This document shows, one piece after another, positions 38,901-49,623 of a DNA stretch of 64,000 nucleotides (positions are counted from its first letter, which is position 1; each line of letters begins with the position of its first letter). The translations under genes and the position numbers were made by a program. Source of the DNA: Penelope pileata (Eukaryota; Chordata; Aves; Galliformes; Cracidae). The notes below the pieces were generated by a model. That model was not told the DNA's origin. It searched no databases and saw nothing but the letters and a program-made list of their open reading frames with translations. The stretch covers positions 974,860-1,038,859 of the forward strand of contig WBMW01000802.1 of assembly GCA_013396635.1 (NCBI GenBank). Reading direction: 5' to 3'.

Positions 38901-40204
38901 TAAATACTGTACAATAGTGAACCACACAACTTTGTATGCAGCTATTTCTTCTTCATGAAAATAAATGTTTGTACATAACCATATTTTGTTTCGTGCTTAC
39001 ACGGCTTTGTTTTCAGCAAATCATTAAAAAAAAGTGATGACTTACTGCACTGCTTTTTTAAATCTAGTCACAAACCACAATCTCTTACAGGAAATGGAAT
39101 GTTTACTTGAGTTTATTATACAAGGGTCTGGATATGAGCTGTGGGATTTTTACACCTCATAGCAACGGTATTACAATTTATTTACATCTTCATGTTGGCA
39201 GCTGCACAAACTCTTATGAAATAAGACAATCACACCTTAGGGAACAGTAATTATAGGCAAAGGTATAAATAGTATAAAGAAGTGCACGCATTTGGCTCTC
39301 AAGTTGAAGAAAATAGAAACTATTCTGGCAAATCTTCAAAAACAGCCTCTTGTTCATTATGAGGGCATGAACTAATTAAACCTAACTTGTCAGAATCGGC
39401 TGCATGAATAAATTCTAGTCAATTCTGGCACAGTCATGCTCCAAACCCATGAAGAGTAAAGTTGTTTTAGTGATGTCATAATTTGGACTTTCAGAGTATG
39501 ATATCACTTTTGACAGAATTAATGCAGAATTAATACCATATGTATAAGCATTAATAGGTATTGAATTGAACACCCAGTGATAAGTCTCTGTCGGTTTCCA
39601 AAGTAACAGTCTGTTTTTTTTCCTTCATAGTGCTTACATTAATGTAGTATCAGAAAGCAAATTTAAAATACATTTCAACACTTTTATAAGAAAGCATTTA
39701 GGCTTTACATTTCTGCCTCTATTTCAAAAGTTGTTTGCATAAGAAAAGCAATTAAACTTCAGTACTACATTTTTAATAGTGACAAAATCAATGTCGTAAG
39801 AGAAGAATTTTAAGGCAATTGTAAACTTTAAATAAATTGTCACCATTTGATAGCTGGAAGGAGAAATCCTCTGAGGTTCAATTGCTCCGTTTATAAATCA
39901 TTTGGTCTTTTTATACAACAAATCTGAAGTTAAAATCTTGTTGCATTTAGCAGCTTGTTAGTTCCTAGTTACTGTCAGTGTCCAGGTGTTACTCTTTTCC
40001 AAATGCGTTGGCTGGCTCCCATCTCCTTCCTTTCCCAGCCTTGAAATATTAAATTCTTTCACCCTTATCCATGGTGGTTATTAGGGTCTTCCTCTTCAGT
40101 TTTCCTTCCCCCTCAGGATATAGTTATGATATAGTTTTGATGTTTTATAGCTGAAACATAGAGATTCTACCTTTGTCTTCAGATGCAAGCATTAGTTAAA
40201 GAGC
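35901..40204. other. Unique DNA with conserved-looking stretches, no gene recognised
   Basis: No protein gene was recognised. 37.3-37.5 kb and 39.0-39.6 kb have the mixed, word-rich composition typical of conserved non-coding elements, with several TAATTA/TTAAT cores. At 38.88-38.99 kb the plus strand looks like a transcript 3' end: TGTAAATA at 38899-38906, AATAAA at 38960-38965 and a GT-rich tract after it. A palindrome ACATACAT/ATGTATGT lies near 38.19 kb. Confidence 0.4.
38960..38965 (+). promoter_or_regulatory. Possible polyadenylation signal
   Basis: AATAAA is followed about 25-35 bases later by a GT-rich tract (TTTTGTTTCGTG), the usual arrangement of a cleavage site. About 55 bases upstream is TGTAAATA (38899-38906), the Pumilio-binding consensus found in many 3' UTRs. 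AATAAA is common in AT-rich DNA, so this is only a candidate; no terminal exon is proven. Confidence 0.25.
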
Positions 40205-40920
40205 TGGAGAATAGAGGTTGATTAGGGATATGGCAAAGTTTGCTGATGGAGCTAAAAGTAAGAAGCAAAACAAAAGTTGACCTTAGGGTGAGAGAAGCTC
40301 TCTTGATACTGAATACCATGGTAATAAACTCAGAAAGGAAATTTAACATTGATAAATGTGAAGAGTTGCAGTGAGGAAATGGCCTCCATTCTACATTCAT
40401 AGTGGAGGGATTTGAACTAAGTGTTGGACAGGGAAAAAAGGTTTTGGAGACATAAGGGATGTGAAAAAGTCAGCTCCATATTCAGTAGTAATGGGAAAAG
40501 TTAATCAAATATTCACAATTAGTAAGAAAAGTTAGAGAAGGAAACAGGAACTCTCATGCCCATGTGCAGCCCTGATCTCCCCTTTCCGATGGGGACATAG
40601 AAGAAATGATAAAGCTAGCAGAAATGGCAACAAGGATGATGAAAAATAAGGAGTAGTTTCCATATAAAGAATAATTAAATAGATTAGGAAACCTAAGCCT
40701 AGAAAAAGGGTGACTGAAGGAAGCATGTTACGATGTTTACTGACAACAATGCCAATTGAGAATGCTATAAAAACAATGTGTGAGAAATAGACACTATATA
40801 GTATTCTTATATGTCAGGTTCAAAACAAATAGGGGGGGAATTTTTAGCAACTTAAATTAGATTTTATTTTTGTAATTTAACTGTAAAGTTCATGGCCATC
40901 ATCTGAGTGTGATAGAAAAC
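40205..40920 (+). mobile_element. Ancient CR1-clade LINE fragment (ORF2 3' part)
   Basis: Blocks occur in the order of the CR1 ORF2 3' region: GGCAAAGTTTGCTGATGGAG (40231-40250; family 'aagtttgcagatgacac'), AACATTGATAAATGTGAAGA (family 'ttcaatgtggataaatgcaaag'), CATGTGCAGCCCTGATCTCC (family 'tgtgtgcagttctggtc'), GCAACAAGGATGATG, a TTCCATATAAAGAATAATTA block, and near the end GGTTCAAAACAAAT and AAGTTCATGG. Many substitutions and small indels break the frame. There is no ATTCTRTG tail, so this is an old copy from before the bird-specific CR1 radiations. It has the same orientation as the 35.1 kb fragment but covers a later part of the element. Confidence 0.6.
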
Positions 40921-42250
40921 AATTATACAAATAGGTTTTAAAAAATTGACTTCATAAAGAAAGAGACTTAAAATCATATTTAATCTCAAGAGGTTCCTGA
41001 GATGCTGTTAACTGGATCCTAGGAGGAGATACCAAGTAAGTCACTGTATAGGCTACGTCCATACTACTCTCTGGGTTTGGATCTTTTAATATATATCCTA
41101 CAACAACAGCTAATGCTGTTGTCATCTTGCTTTGCATCTCCATGTCATTGTTCAGGCTCTTCTGATTCATAAGTACTCCTGACAAGCAAGGGAAATTGGA
41201 ATTGTTATACCTACTCTTTATTAGTATGTTGAACATTTCTTTCATGTGCCTGAGAAAGGGCAGGCATGGTCAGGAGTAGACAGGAAGACAAACTATGAGA
41301 GAATTTTCTTGTTGATGATCGCAGAATAAGTGGGTTTATCCCACGCACTGGTTTTGTTCTGCTTAGGCAGTAAGATGGGGATGGATTCAGAGATGAATTA
41401 CTGAATGCCAGTCTCTCCTATGTCATCCTACACAGCTAGAAATGCAGCATTTGCCCTTCTGATCACAGCCAGAATCACAGTTCAAATGATGATCCGAAAA
41501 TGTTTATTCTTTCTCTCAGCTGAGTGCTTGTTGCCAGTAGTTCTGTCCAGTGTTAATTTACTTTACGGAATAGTTTGTAGTTCTCTATGGTTATACAATG
41601 GGTATGGTATGTTCTGGAGAAATATCACATTTGGTTTTAAGATCAGTGCAAAGGAAGGAAAAATAAGATCTCATTTTCTTCTCCACTGTCTTTTTGATGA
41701 TTAAAAAGAAAACTGAAGACTATTTTCAGCTTTTCTTGCATCTCTAATATATAACTCTCCAAGATTTATGGGTTTAAACAAAGCACAAATAATGATCTCA
41801 AAAGCAAACCATCATTTGTTGCACTTGCACCTGCCTTAGATTCCACCCTTTTGTTTTCATACTACCCCTCTGGGTTCCTGATAAATTCATAATGCAATCC
41901 AGGCTACCTTTTCATCGTATACGCACAAAAACACAGAGCCACATGGGAGGTTTCACAGAATGCATTAAGTATGCAGAATTCCTTTATTGCCTAAGTAAGA
42001 AAAGCAAACTATCATTTACAGGGAAATTAGAGTGTCAAAGAGAGAAGGAAAAATATTTAATTATACAGTAGCTCCACCGTTGTTGTATCTAGTGGAATAA
42101 TTTTATTTAAGTCAATCATAAGGGTTTTAGATGCTGTGATATGCAAGAAAAACAGACAGGAACAGTGAGGAGCAAGCACAGTTTTTCTATTTCAGCAACA
42201 TCATGCCAAATTGTAGTTTCTACTGTCCATCAGACACTAATTCACTCTAA

Positions 42251-42308
42251 AGAATTTGTTTTGAACTATCTAAAAGCTATTTTTAAATAGTTCAAAATAA
42301 ATGAATTC
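42251..42308. repeat. Hairpin-forming inverted repeat
   Basis: The inner arms TTTGTTTTGAACTAT (42255-42269) and ATAGTTCAAAATAAA (42287-42301) pair at 14 of 15 positions around a 17-base loop. Pairing continues outwards (AGAATT with GAATTCT, to 42308) after a small bulge, giving a stem of about 20 pairs. It is AT-rich, so it could be a cruciform, a tiny MITE or a hairpin RNA. Confidence 0.7.
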
Positions 42309-42599
42309 TGGAGCTCCTGTCTTAATTTGTGTACTTTAAAACTGAATGTAACCAAAACTTGTAACTCCTTCAACTTCTAGTGATATAGATAAGTTTGATC
42401 AAATATATACTTTTCTGAAGACTTTTGTCCTCGTTGCATAGAATTTCTTTCAAGCATAAACATCAGTACGTAACATGATTGCATTTTTCACATTACTAGT
42501 TCTCCTACTACAGAAGTTTCCATGCTAAAATTTCCAGAAGTTTCTTATTTTCTTTTCATGGGAATATTCCTTAGATGGGAGGGCTGTTGTGAAAGGGAA

Positions 42600-42689
42600 T
42601 GTTTTACATTTTGCTGTTAAGCTAGCAAAGTCTGGACTTGTTTTGCCTTGGGGAAAGGAACGGGACAGTCAGAGCAAAATGTAAAAACA
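42600..42689. repeat. 90-base element bounded by inverted repeats
   Basis: TGTTTTACATTTTGCT (42600-42615) recurs in reverse complement at 42673-42689, differing only by one extra base. The inner 57 bases are not repeated and carry no coding signal. The ends resemble terminal inverted repeats of a miniature DNA transposon, but no clear target duplication is seen next to them. Confidence 0.5.
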
Positions 42690-43299
42690 CTGCAAGTATC
42701 AGTATCTGTGGGCAAAACAGCCTCAGTGAAGAAAAAATTCTGTTCACTTTATTGGGTTAAGAATTTCCCACTACCATGAACAGAGAAAAAGGAGGGTCTT
42801 GAGGTATCAAAGCCAGTGCAGCACATTTCACAGAATAAGAGCAAGGTCTTGCAACAACTCAGTTTCTATGTTCATCAGCCACTAATGTGTCTGTGAGGGA
42901 GAAGGGACTTAATTCTTTTTTGGAGACACAGCCCTACTGGATAGCAATGTAATGAAATGTAACCGTATATTTCCCCACAGGGCTGGTAACTGAAAGACAG
43001 TCCAGTCTGGGATTTTTGAATATGATATTCAAATATGACTTGGTATGTCTTCACAGTTGTGGCTATAAAGTCCAGAATCATTTTCCACTTGGGCTTTACT
43101 TAACAAACTCTTCTTGTGTGTTTCTTACTCTGTTTTTAGATTGTTGGAACAAATTCTTTGCTGAATTTTCACTAATGTCAACCTGTCAAAGACATATTGT
43201 TAGACATGAGGAACCTGGCTGAAATTTCTGGGTTTAAATGCAGTTGTTTTAATTTGCATTGAACATTACAATAGTTAAGTGTTCCCCCACCCTCTGCAG

Positions 43300-43317
43300 A
43301 CACACACACACACACAC
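43300..43317. repeat. (AC)n microsatellite
   Basis: Nine AC units in a row, preceded by TCTGCAG and followed by GCTCTC. Confidence 0.95.
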
Positions 43318-43458
43318 GCTCTCTTACTTGTAATACCAAACTACTGAATTTGGTGATTAGATGCAGGGTTGTACACTTTTGTGTCAGGCCGACTTTTGAA
43401 AATCAGTCTTCCAGATGTCTATACTCAAACCAATGAGGTGGCTGTGAGCACAGGGTTT

Positions 43459-43522
43459 TATTCTGGTCCAACTGAAGTCACTTGGAAGTTTGCCATAAGC
43501 ACAATCAGTAGTATTGGACCCT
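43459..43522. repeat. Short palindromic element, copy 2 (MITE-like)
   Basis: ATTCTGGTCCAACTGAAGTC starts the left arm, and the right arm contains TCAGTAGTATTGGACC, close to the reverse complement of GGTCCAACTGA with a small insertion. The order of words (ATTCTGGTC, GAAGT, a central GTTTGCC, then the inverted copy) follows the same old palindromic family as 33050-33113. Confidence 0.45.
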
Positions 43523-46500
43523 CAATAAGGAAGGTAAGATCAATGTGAATGCATAATAACGTTATTTTTCATAATTAAAATTCAGTCTGGTATCCAGTGC
43601 TGCAGCAACATAAGCAACAGGTAATCCAAGATTTCACTTTCCCAGGGAAATAAAATATTTTTCCTGGCCTCACATGATTTTCTTACACACTTTTTACAAT
43701 GTCTCATGTATTTTAGGAGATTTTTGCAACAGTTCTGTCTTTTTTATGATCCATTTGAAGTGTTTTGTTTAAAATGTTTGCTCTTAATGGTTTAATATGC
43801 CTGGAGAATATGAAAGGCACCAGTCGTAAAAAGAGCTAAATAGATAAATAAAGAATACAGATACATAGAGTACATGGTTTTCCTCATTGTCAATCTGTGT
43901 TAATAAGGGAGCTTTGAAGAGAACAGATGACTTTCTCCTGACTTTTACAAGAAAGATGCCCTAACTTTTCTTCATTCTTCATTTACTCATACTTCAAATG
44001 AGCAAATTAATATCTTAGGTAATAAATATGAGCTGCATTTTATTTAAAGTTAGTTTTCCAGTTTAGATCCGTTCAGGATTTCTAGACCTGCTGATAAACA
44101 ACAACTCCTTTTAAGTGTTGTAAGAGCTCTGCTGAAGCTCCTCTAAAAGTTTCTGTCTTTAAGAGGAAAACGGTTCCAAGATTAAGGAACAATTTTATAT
44201 ATACAGGCATATAAAACAAAATAATGTCATGGACATTATTTTTGTGGTAAGCTTTATTACTAGGTAAAAATAGAAATCCCACTCCTGAATTGGTTAAACA
44301 TCTTCATAATTTACTAATGTCTATATTACAAGGCTGGTCCAGAACCACCACTGACACATGGAAGTCATCTTTTAAATCTCACCTTAAATATGATGGTTAA
44401 TAACACAACAGAGTCACCCACCTATTTGTCCAGATTATTACGAAATATTTGCGTTTGTGGCTGGACATTTGTCCATGGATTAACTTGTTACTTTGTTCTG
44501 GTGTCTCTGTTGATTTGCTTTCTTTCTCTCTTTCATGGGCTGTAATATTTTTATGATGCATTCAGCAACATTGTTGCTGACTCTTGATTATTTATTTAGC
44601 TTTTAATTGTCTTTGAGTGTTGTGTTACCACAACATCTTCTGCACAATTAGACATACTTTGAAAAGTACAATCTGCACTTAGAGATGCCCATAGTAATAG
44701 TAGCTTCAGCGTGCTCTCATAGTAGAATGACAACACAGCTTGAACCTGCCTGAGCTGTTTTGAGTGCACTGATTTCAGGCCACAATTACTAAAAGTTGCC
44801 CTTCTTCTCTTAAAATGTATCAAATCACTGTACAACAATCTTACTTCTTTACTTGTCAAAGTGATTCTTTTGTGTTTGGTAATTAACACAAATTCTACAT
44901 CTTCTTTACTTCTGGCACAAACCAAAGTACATTTATGATGGTACCTTTCTTTTCTGAACACACTGGAAAAAAAAATATATATATGTATTTAACTCTTTGT
45001 AGTGCAGTTGTGGATAAGTTGAAGACAAAACGGTGGATTAGCAAGTAAACATGTCATTAGAATCAGAAAAGTTACTACATCACAGATGTATTTCTCACAC
45101 ATTACATCACCACTTAAAGAGTCACAGCCTCTTGTTAAGGTGCTTTTTAATGACAGAAGAAAACAATTCCTCCACAAACAAAAATGGTGTGTTAACAGCT
45201 GAATTCACAGCTCAGTTTGCCTCCTGGCCAGGATACACATTCCATCTGGAGCTCTATCAGGACAGTGCAGGGAGGTCTGGCAGCTGAATAATGAACTCTT
45301 AAGTAAATAGGTCATTACAACACATTGTTTTTGTGTTACTGGATTTCCACAATATATTAGATTGATTCTGAGTTTGCAGCCTGGATTCTCATCTCTATAA
45401 AATGTCAGCTTTATCTCAAAAGATCTCTTGCTCAGAAAGGATTCTGGGATTCACCTCTCCTAACTTTAGATAGCAGAGATGCCCAGCACGCCATCAAGGC
45501 CAAGTGTTCTTTTGTGAGCACTTATTGACCAGGTACAATAACATGTGTTAGCACATATATAAGTATGCACTCTCTTTAAGAGAAAACTTATACCGCCCAA
45601 AACTCTAAACAGGAAATCTTCAGAACCAAGATATTTGAAAGTTTGTAGGTTTATTAGCATCATTCATTTTCAGATAGAGAAAACCAAACAAATGGTCTGT
45701 TGAATATTTCTTTAATACAGATATGTGTTCCGACTGGATCTGAAATATTACACAATTTTAAAACTCTTCACCACTTCTGAGTAAATCGGTAAGATTTCCA
45801 GAACATTTTCTATTATTACTATACGCACATATGAAAGAAAACATTTTTAACACCTATTCAGTGTGCTCGTTATACTCTAGCTCATATTTTCTCTCATGCA
45901 TTTTATACATTTTTCTTCTAGTCTTGTTTTAAGAAAGGATTCTGTAGTCTCCAGCATGCTGTGTATATCATCTGGAATTTTTCAGAACTCATGGCAGATG
46001 AATATGACTGTTAGTTGTTTTAATTACAGGCAGAATTGTGCTTTGTCCACGTTTTATTCCACCTGAACAATCTTTTTAAGAGACAGAATATATTCCTTAC
46101 CTCTTAGTTTGAGTAACTGGTGATGTTCAGTTAGACTCTCAGTTAGACTTACTTCTTCCTGAATAATACTAGTTGCTTCTGGATGTGATTGGTTCCTCAA
46201 TCAGACAATAAACACAAGAGAGACTGGCTATAATTGTGATTTAGCTTTTATTGTCCACATGAAGTTAATTATCAGGACTCTTCCATTTATTCCTGGGTCA
46301 TTTTAATCACGTTACACTCTAGACACGCATAGTTTGAACAAGACTGTTCTCTCCTTCTCTTTTTCTGGAAAAAATGTCCTTCAGTATAAAGTATGAGAGT
46401 TACAATATCCCATCTGCTCATGACATGTGCAGACAGATAGCCATGCCCTGAACTAAGTACTACATGGATATGAACTCTGCAAGATGTTTGAAGTCTTCAA

Positions 46501-48439
46501 GTACTTCAAGTAATGTAAACATGCATTATTTATTACTAGTTCTTTATTTTTTTTTCACGTACAACTTTTAATTTTTTCCTCATGCTATCTCTTCTCCTGA
46601 AAGCCTGTCCTTCTCTCTTTGTATTTATCTCTTTCTTCACCATCGTTCTTTTGGATGGAAATATGAGTCTGGATTTTATTTTATTTCCACTTAAATCCTT
46701 GAAATGTGGAATTCTTTACTTCAGGGGTTTAAACTAGACCCTCAAGGCTACCTTGGCAGACTTTTGCGGTTTTAGAGGATAGACTTTTCTGTTTTGTTTA
46801 AGAATGTATCACAAGCAATGGCTCTTTAGAACTTTAAGCACGCAGTTAAAAAATAGAGATGACTAATAGCAATTTAGCAAGTAATGATGGCTTAGCAATA
46901 TTTACCACTGATTTAGCCTCTCTGGCTCCATTTCTTAGGATATTTTCCTGAATTAAATTTGTCTCAGTTCTATAGCCAGCAGCTGTCCACAGGAAAAAAA
47001 TGTCCCAAATCCTCCAGAAAAAATGATTTCATATTTCTAATAGGTTTCTTTAACTGCACAATCAAAACGGTCTCTTGTGCCCTCTAGCATGTGGTATGTC
47101 ATAATAGAAAACTTTATGTCAAACAGCTAGAGAAATACAGGCAGAATAAATTAAAACTTTTATCTTAATGGCTTTTCATGATGTTTCATTTATGGGTATG
47201 TAATGGTTGATCAATAGAAAGGGGAGAATGTATATTCATCATTTTTGGAGTCTTGCATTTTGGGAGTTGATAATCACATTGAACCAGTTTGAACGAGGAT
47301 GTTCATATAAATTCTGGGTCTGCTCCCCACCTCCAAACAGACTGTGCTGTTTTTCTATTCATATCTAAGACTCACAATATTTTTTTTCTAAATGTTTAGG
47401 TAGTATTAGCTCATCTTGAGACCAGGTGTTCTAAAACATTTAAAGGAATACGAGGAGATGAATACTTAGATTTTTTTTTTCAGCTCTAGTAAAATTACTG
47501 CTCTAATATATTTTGCTTGAAATTGCTAGACAAACGTGTTTCTGGTAACTTCAGTGGAGTTGTATATCAGTCTGTAATACAGCTTTTCCCTCAGAAATTG
47601 CATTATTATGATGTTTTAACGCATTGAATTCTATGTATCACTTGTATTTTTGTTTGTGGGAAAAAAGAAATGTCTCTCTTTACCATTTTTAGGTGACATC
47701 AAAATATTTGATAAAATTCTGACAGTGCTGTTTGTGGCTTCTGAATCATTAATTTGTTTATTAAAGCAATTGTTTTTAATTTAATAGAGGTTTCTTAAGA
47801 TCCAAATGTAAATTTTAAATAGAATATAGACAAATGAACAAGCATATCCTAACTTAAAGATCGAGTAGTGATTTTTTTCCTAAAGCTTTCGTCAGTATTA
47901 TATGTAAGAAAATATACGTATATGTGTTGACTACACATCAACAGTTGCAAATCGTAACTGTTTAAAAAGTCACCAGAACTACATTTCAGTTATAGAGGAA
48001 TTAGTCCTTAAATTCTCCATTGTTAAATTCACCATTATTTGAAGCTACTATTTTTGGTAACGTGTTAAGGTACATTACACGCTATTAAAAATTGAGTATA
48101 ATTTAAACAGTGACAGAATGGATTGCTTCCAAAACATGACATGTTATGCATCCTGTGCATTCTGAGCTATGAATTGTGCAAGAAAGTATATTCAGAACAA
48201 AACACATCTTTTCTAGAGTAAGTGCATACGTCCAGTCAGAGATTTAAGAACAGATTAAAGATTTCTTTTTCTAAGAAAACTGAAATATTTCAACTTGAGA
48301 CCAATAGAAAAACGACATATTTTGACAACTTTAGAATCTTTGGGTCCTGCTTCACTTGTGAAATCCTGTTATAATTTATGTAAGAGAAAGCTGAGTAAAT
48401 CACTTAATGTTTTCAACATTTTGTGATTAGAAGTAGTCA

Positions 48440-48492
48440 TTTAAAAGTTCAATGGTTCAAAAGATCCATTTAATTCTGCGATTCTGTGATTT
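48440..48492 (+). repeat. Possible old CR1 3' tail
   Basis: AAGATCCATTTAATTCTGCG followed by ATTCTGTGATTT resembles the end of CR1 elements, which finish with a CCCTTCCAACC-like block and tandem ATTCTRTG octamers. Only about 50 bases can be aligned and the body is not recognisable. Confidence 0.3.
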
Positions 48493-49610
48493 ATGTTTTT
48501 TACAGCACAAAATCTTAAAATGAACAAATTGTTTCCCCACTTCACTGAAATATAACTTATGGTTTTGACAATCCTCTAAGATTTCAATTTGCAGAATACC
48601 GAATAGGATATAGTAGTTTTCTTCCCCCACTTATATAAAGTGGTTAGCTATAAAACATCCCAAGAAAAAGCAATTTAAAGTGATTTCCACAAAGCTGTAA
48701 CCAGTTATTCTCCCTGAATCAGGTGCTTAGTTTATAACAGTTTAGAAGAAACAAAAAGTTCAAAGTTATAGTTGTTAAATGTTTTAGACCCTTTTACCAG
48801 AAGTGCCTTACTGAACAGAGGGTGATGTTTAGCCTGACTATGTAACTTTGATTTTTGTTTAAACTCATAAAACATGAATTTCCTGATTTTGCTAGTCCCA
48901 CTGTACCCAATAATATGGAAAATGTTGCTCTCCCCATACCTTAGCTAGTTCTCTCTTATATAAAAGTACGTTCTAAACCTCATGAGCATAGTAAGCTCAG
49001 TTTTAAAACCTTATAAATTTACATTTTTGCAGAAAAAATAACTTTTTCTAATGAATTATTGCTTGGAATGTGTGAACTGCTTTGTTTATTAAAGTAAGAA
49101 GAAAACCTATTCTTATGCACAGTTTTGGAAATATATGAAGATGAGAAAGAGGAATGGAGAAAATAGTTACAAACATTTCACAAATTCAGTAGTGTATTTT
49201 TTAACTTCATTTATGTATCTGCTGGTGGAAGTGAACTCCTCTTCCTGTGATTGGTAACAAAAGGCAGATATTTTAGTGGAGAGTTAAAATTTCTTTGATT
49301 GTAAAACAAAATGTGTATATTAGAACAATATGTGGAATATATTGTATTTTTTACATAGCAATGAGAGCATGTTTAAATCATAGGAGATTTACTAAGTACA
49401 ACCCATGGGAAGTATGATGCTCGATGGTCCACATAGTCTAATTTCTGAAAGTGTTCAACTGCTAGGGAGAAGGCTGTAACAGACAAACATAAAAATTACT
49501 CTGTTTATTCTTAACCCAGGAAAGTCGTGGTTGACTTCTGCTTTACAATGAAAAAATTGATATTATGCAGATGGAATATGTGTTCTGTAAAGAAAATCTC
49601 CACTTCTGCT

Positions 49611-49623
49611 AAAAAAAAAAAAA
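49611..49623. repeat. Poly-A run
   Basis: Thirteen A residues in a row inside an AT-rich stretch, with no retroposon body recognised. Confidence 0.85.

Larger units (their letters stand above)
40921..43458. other. Unique DNA with two inverted repeats
   Basis: No gene was recognised. Two striking inverted repeats lie here and are listed separately (42251-42308 and 42600-42689). Open frames reach 99 codons (41405-41704, plus) with no recognisable domain. Confidence 0.5.

Noticed and set aside
44596..44961. 121-codon minus-strand open frame
   Set aside because: The translation has no recognisable domain, there is no promoter or splice context, and frames of this length occur by chance in a window this size.
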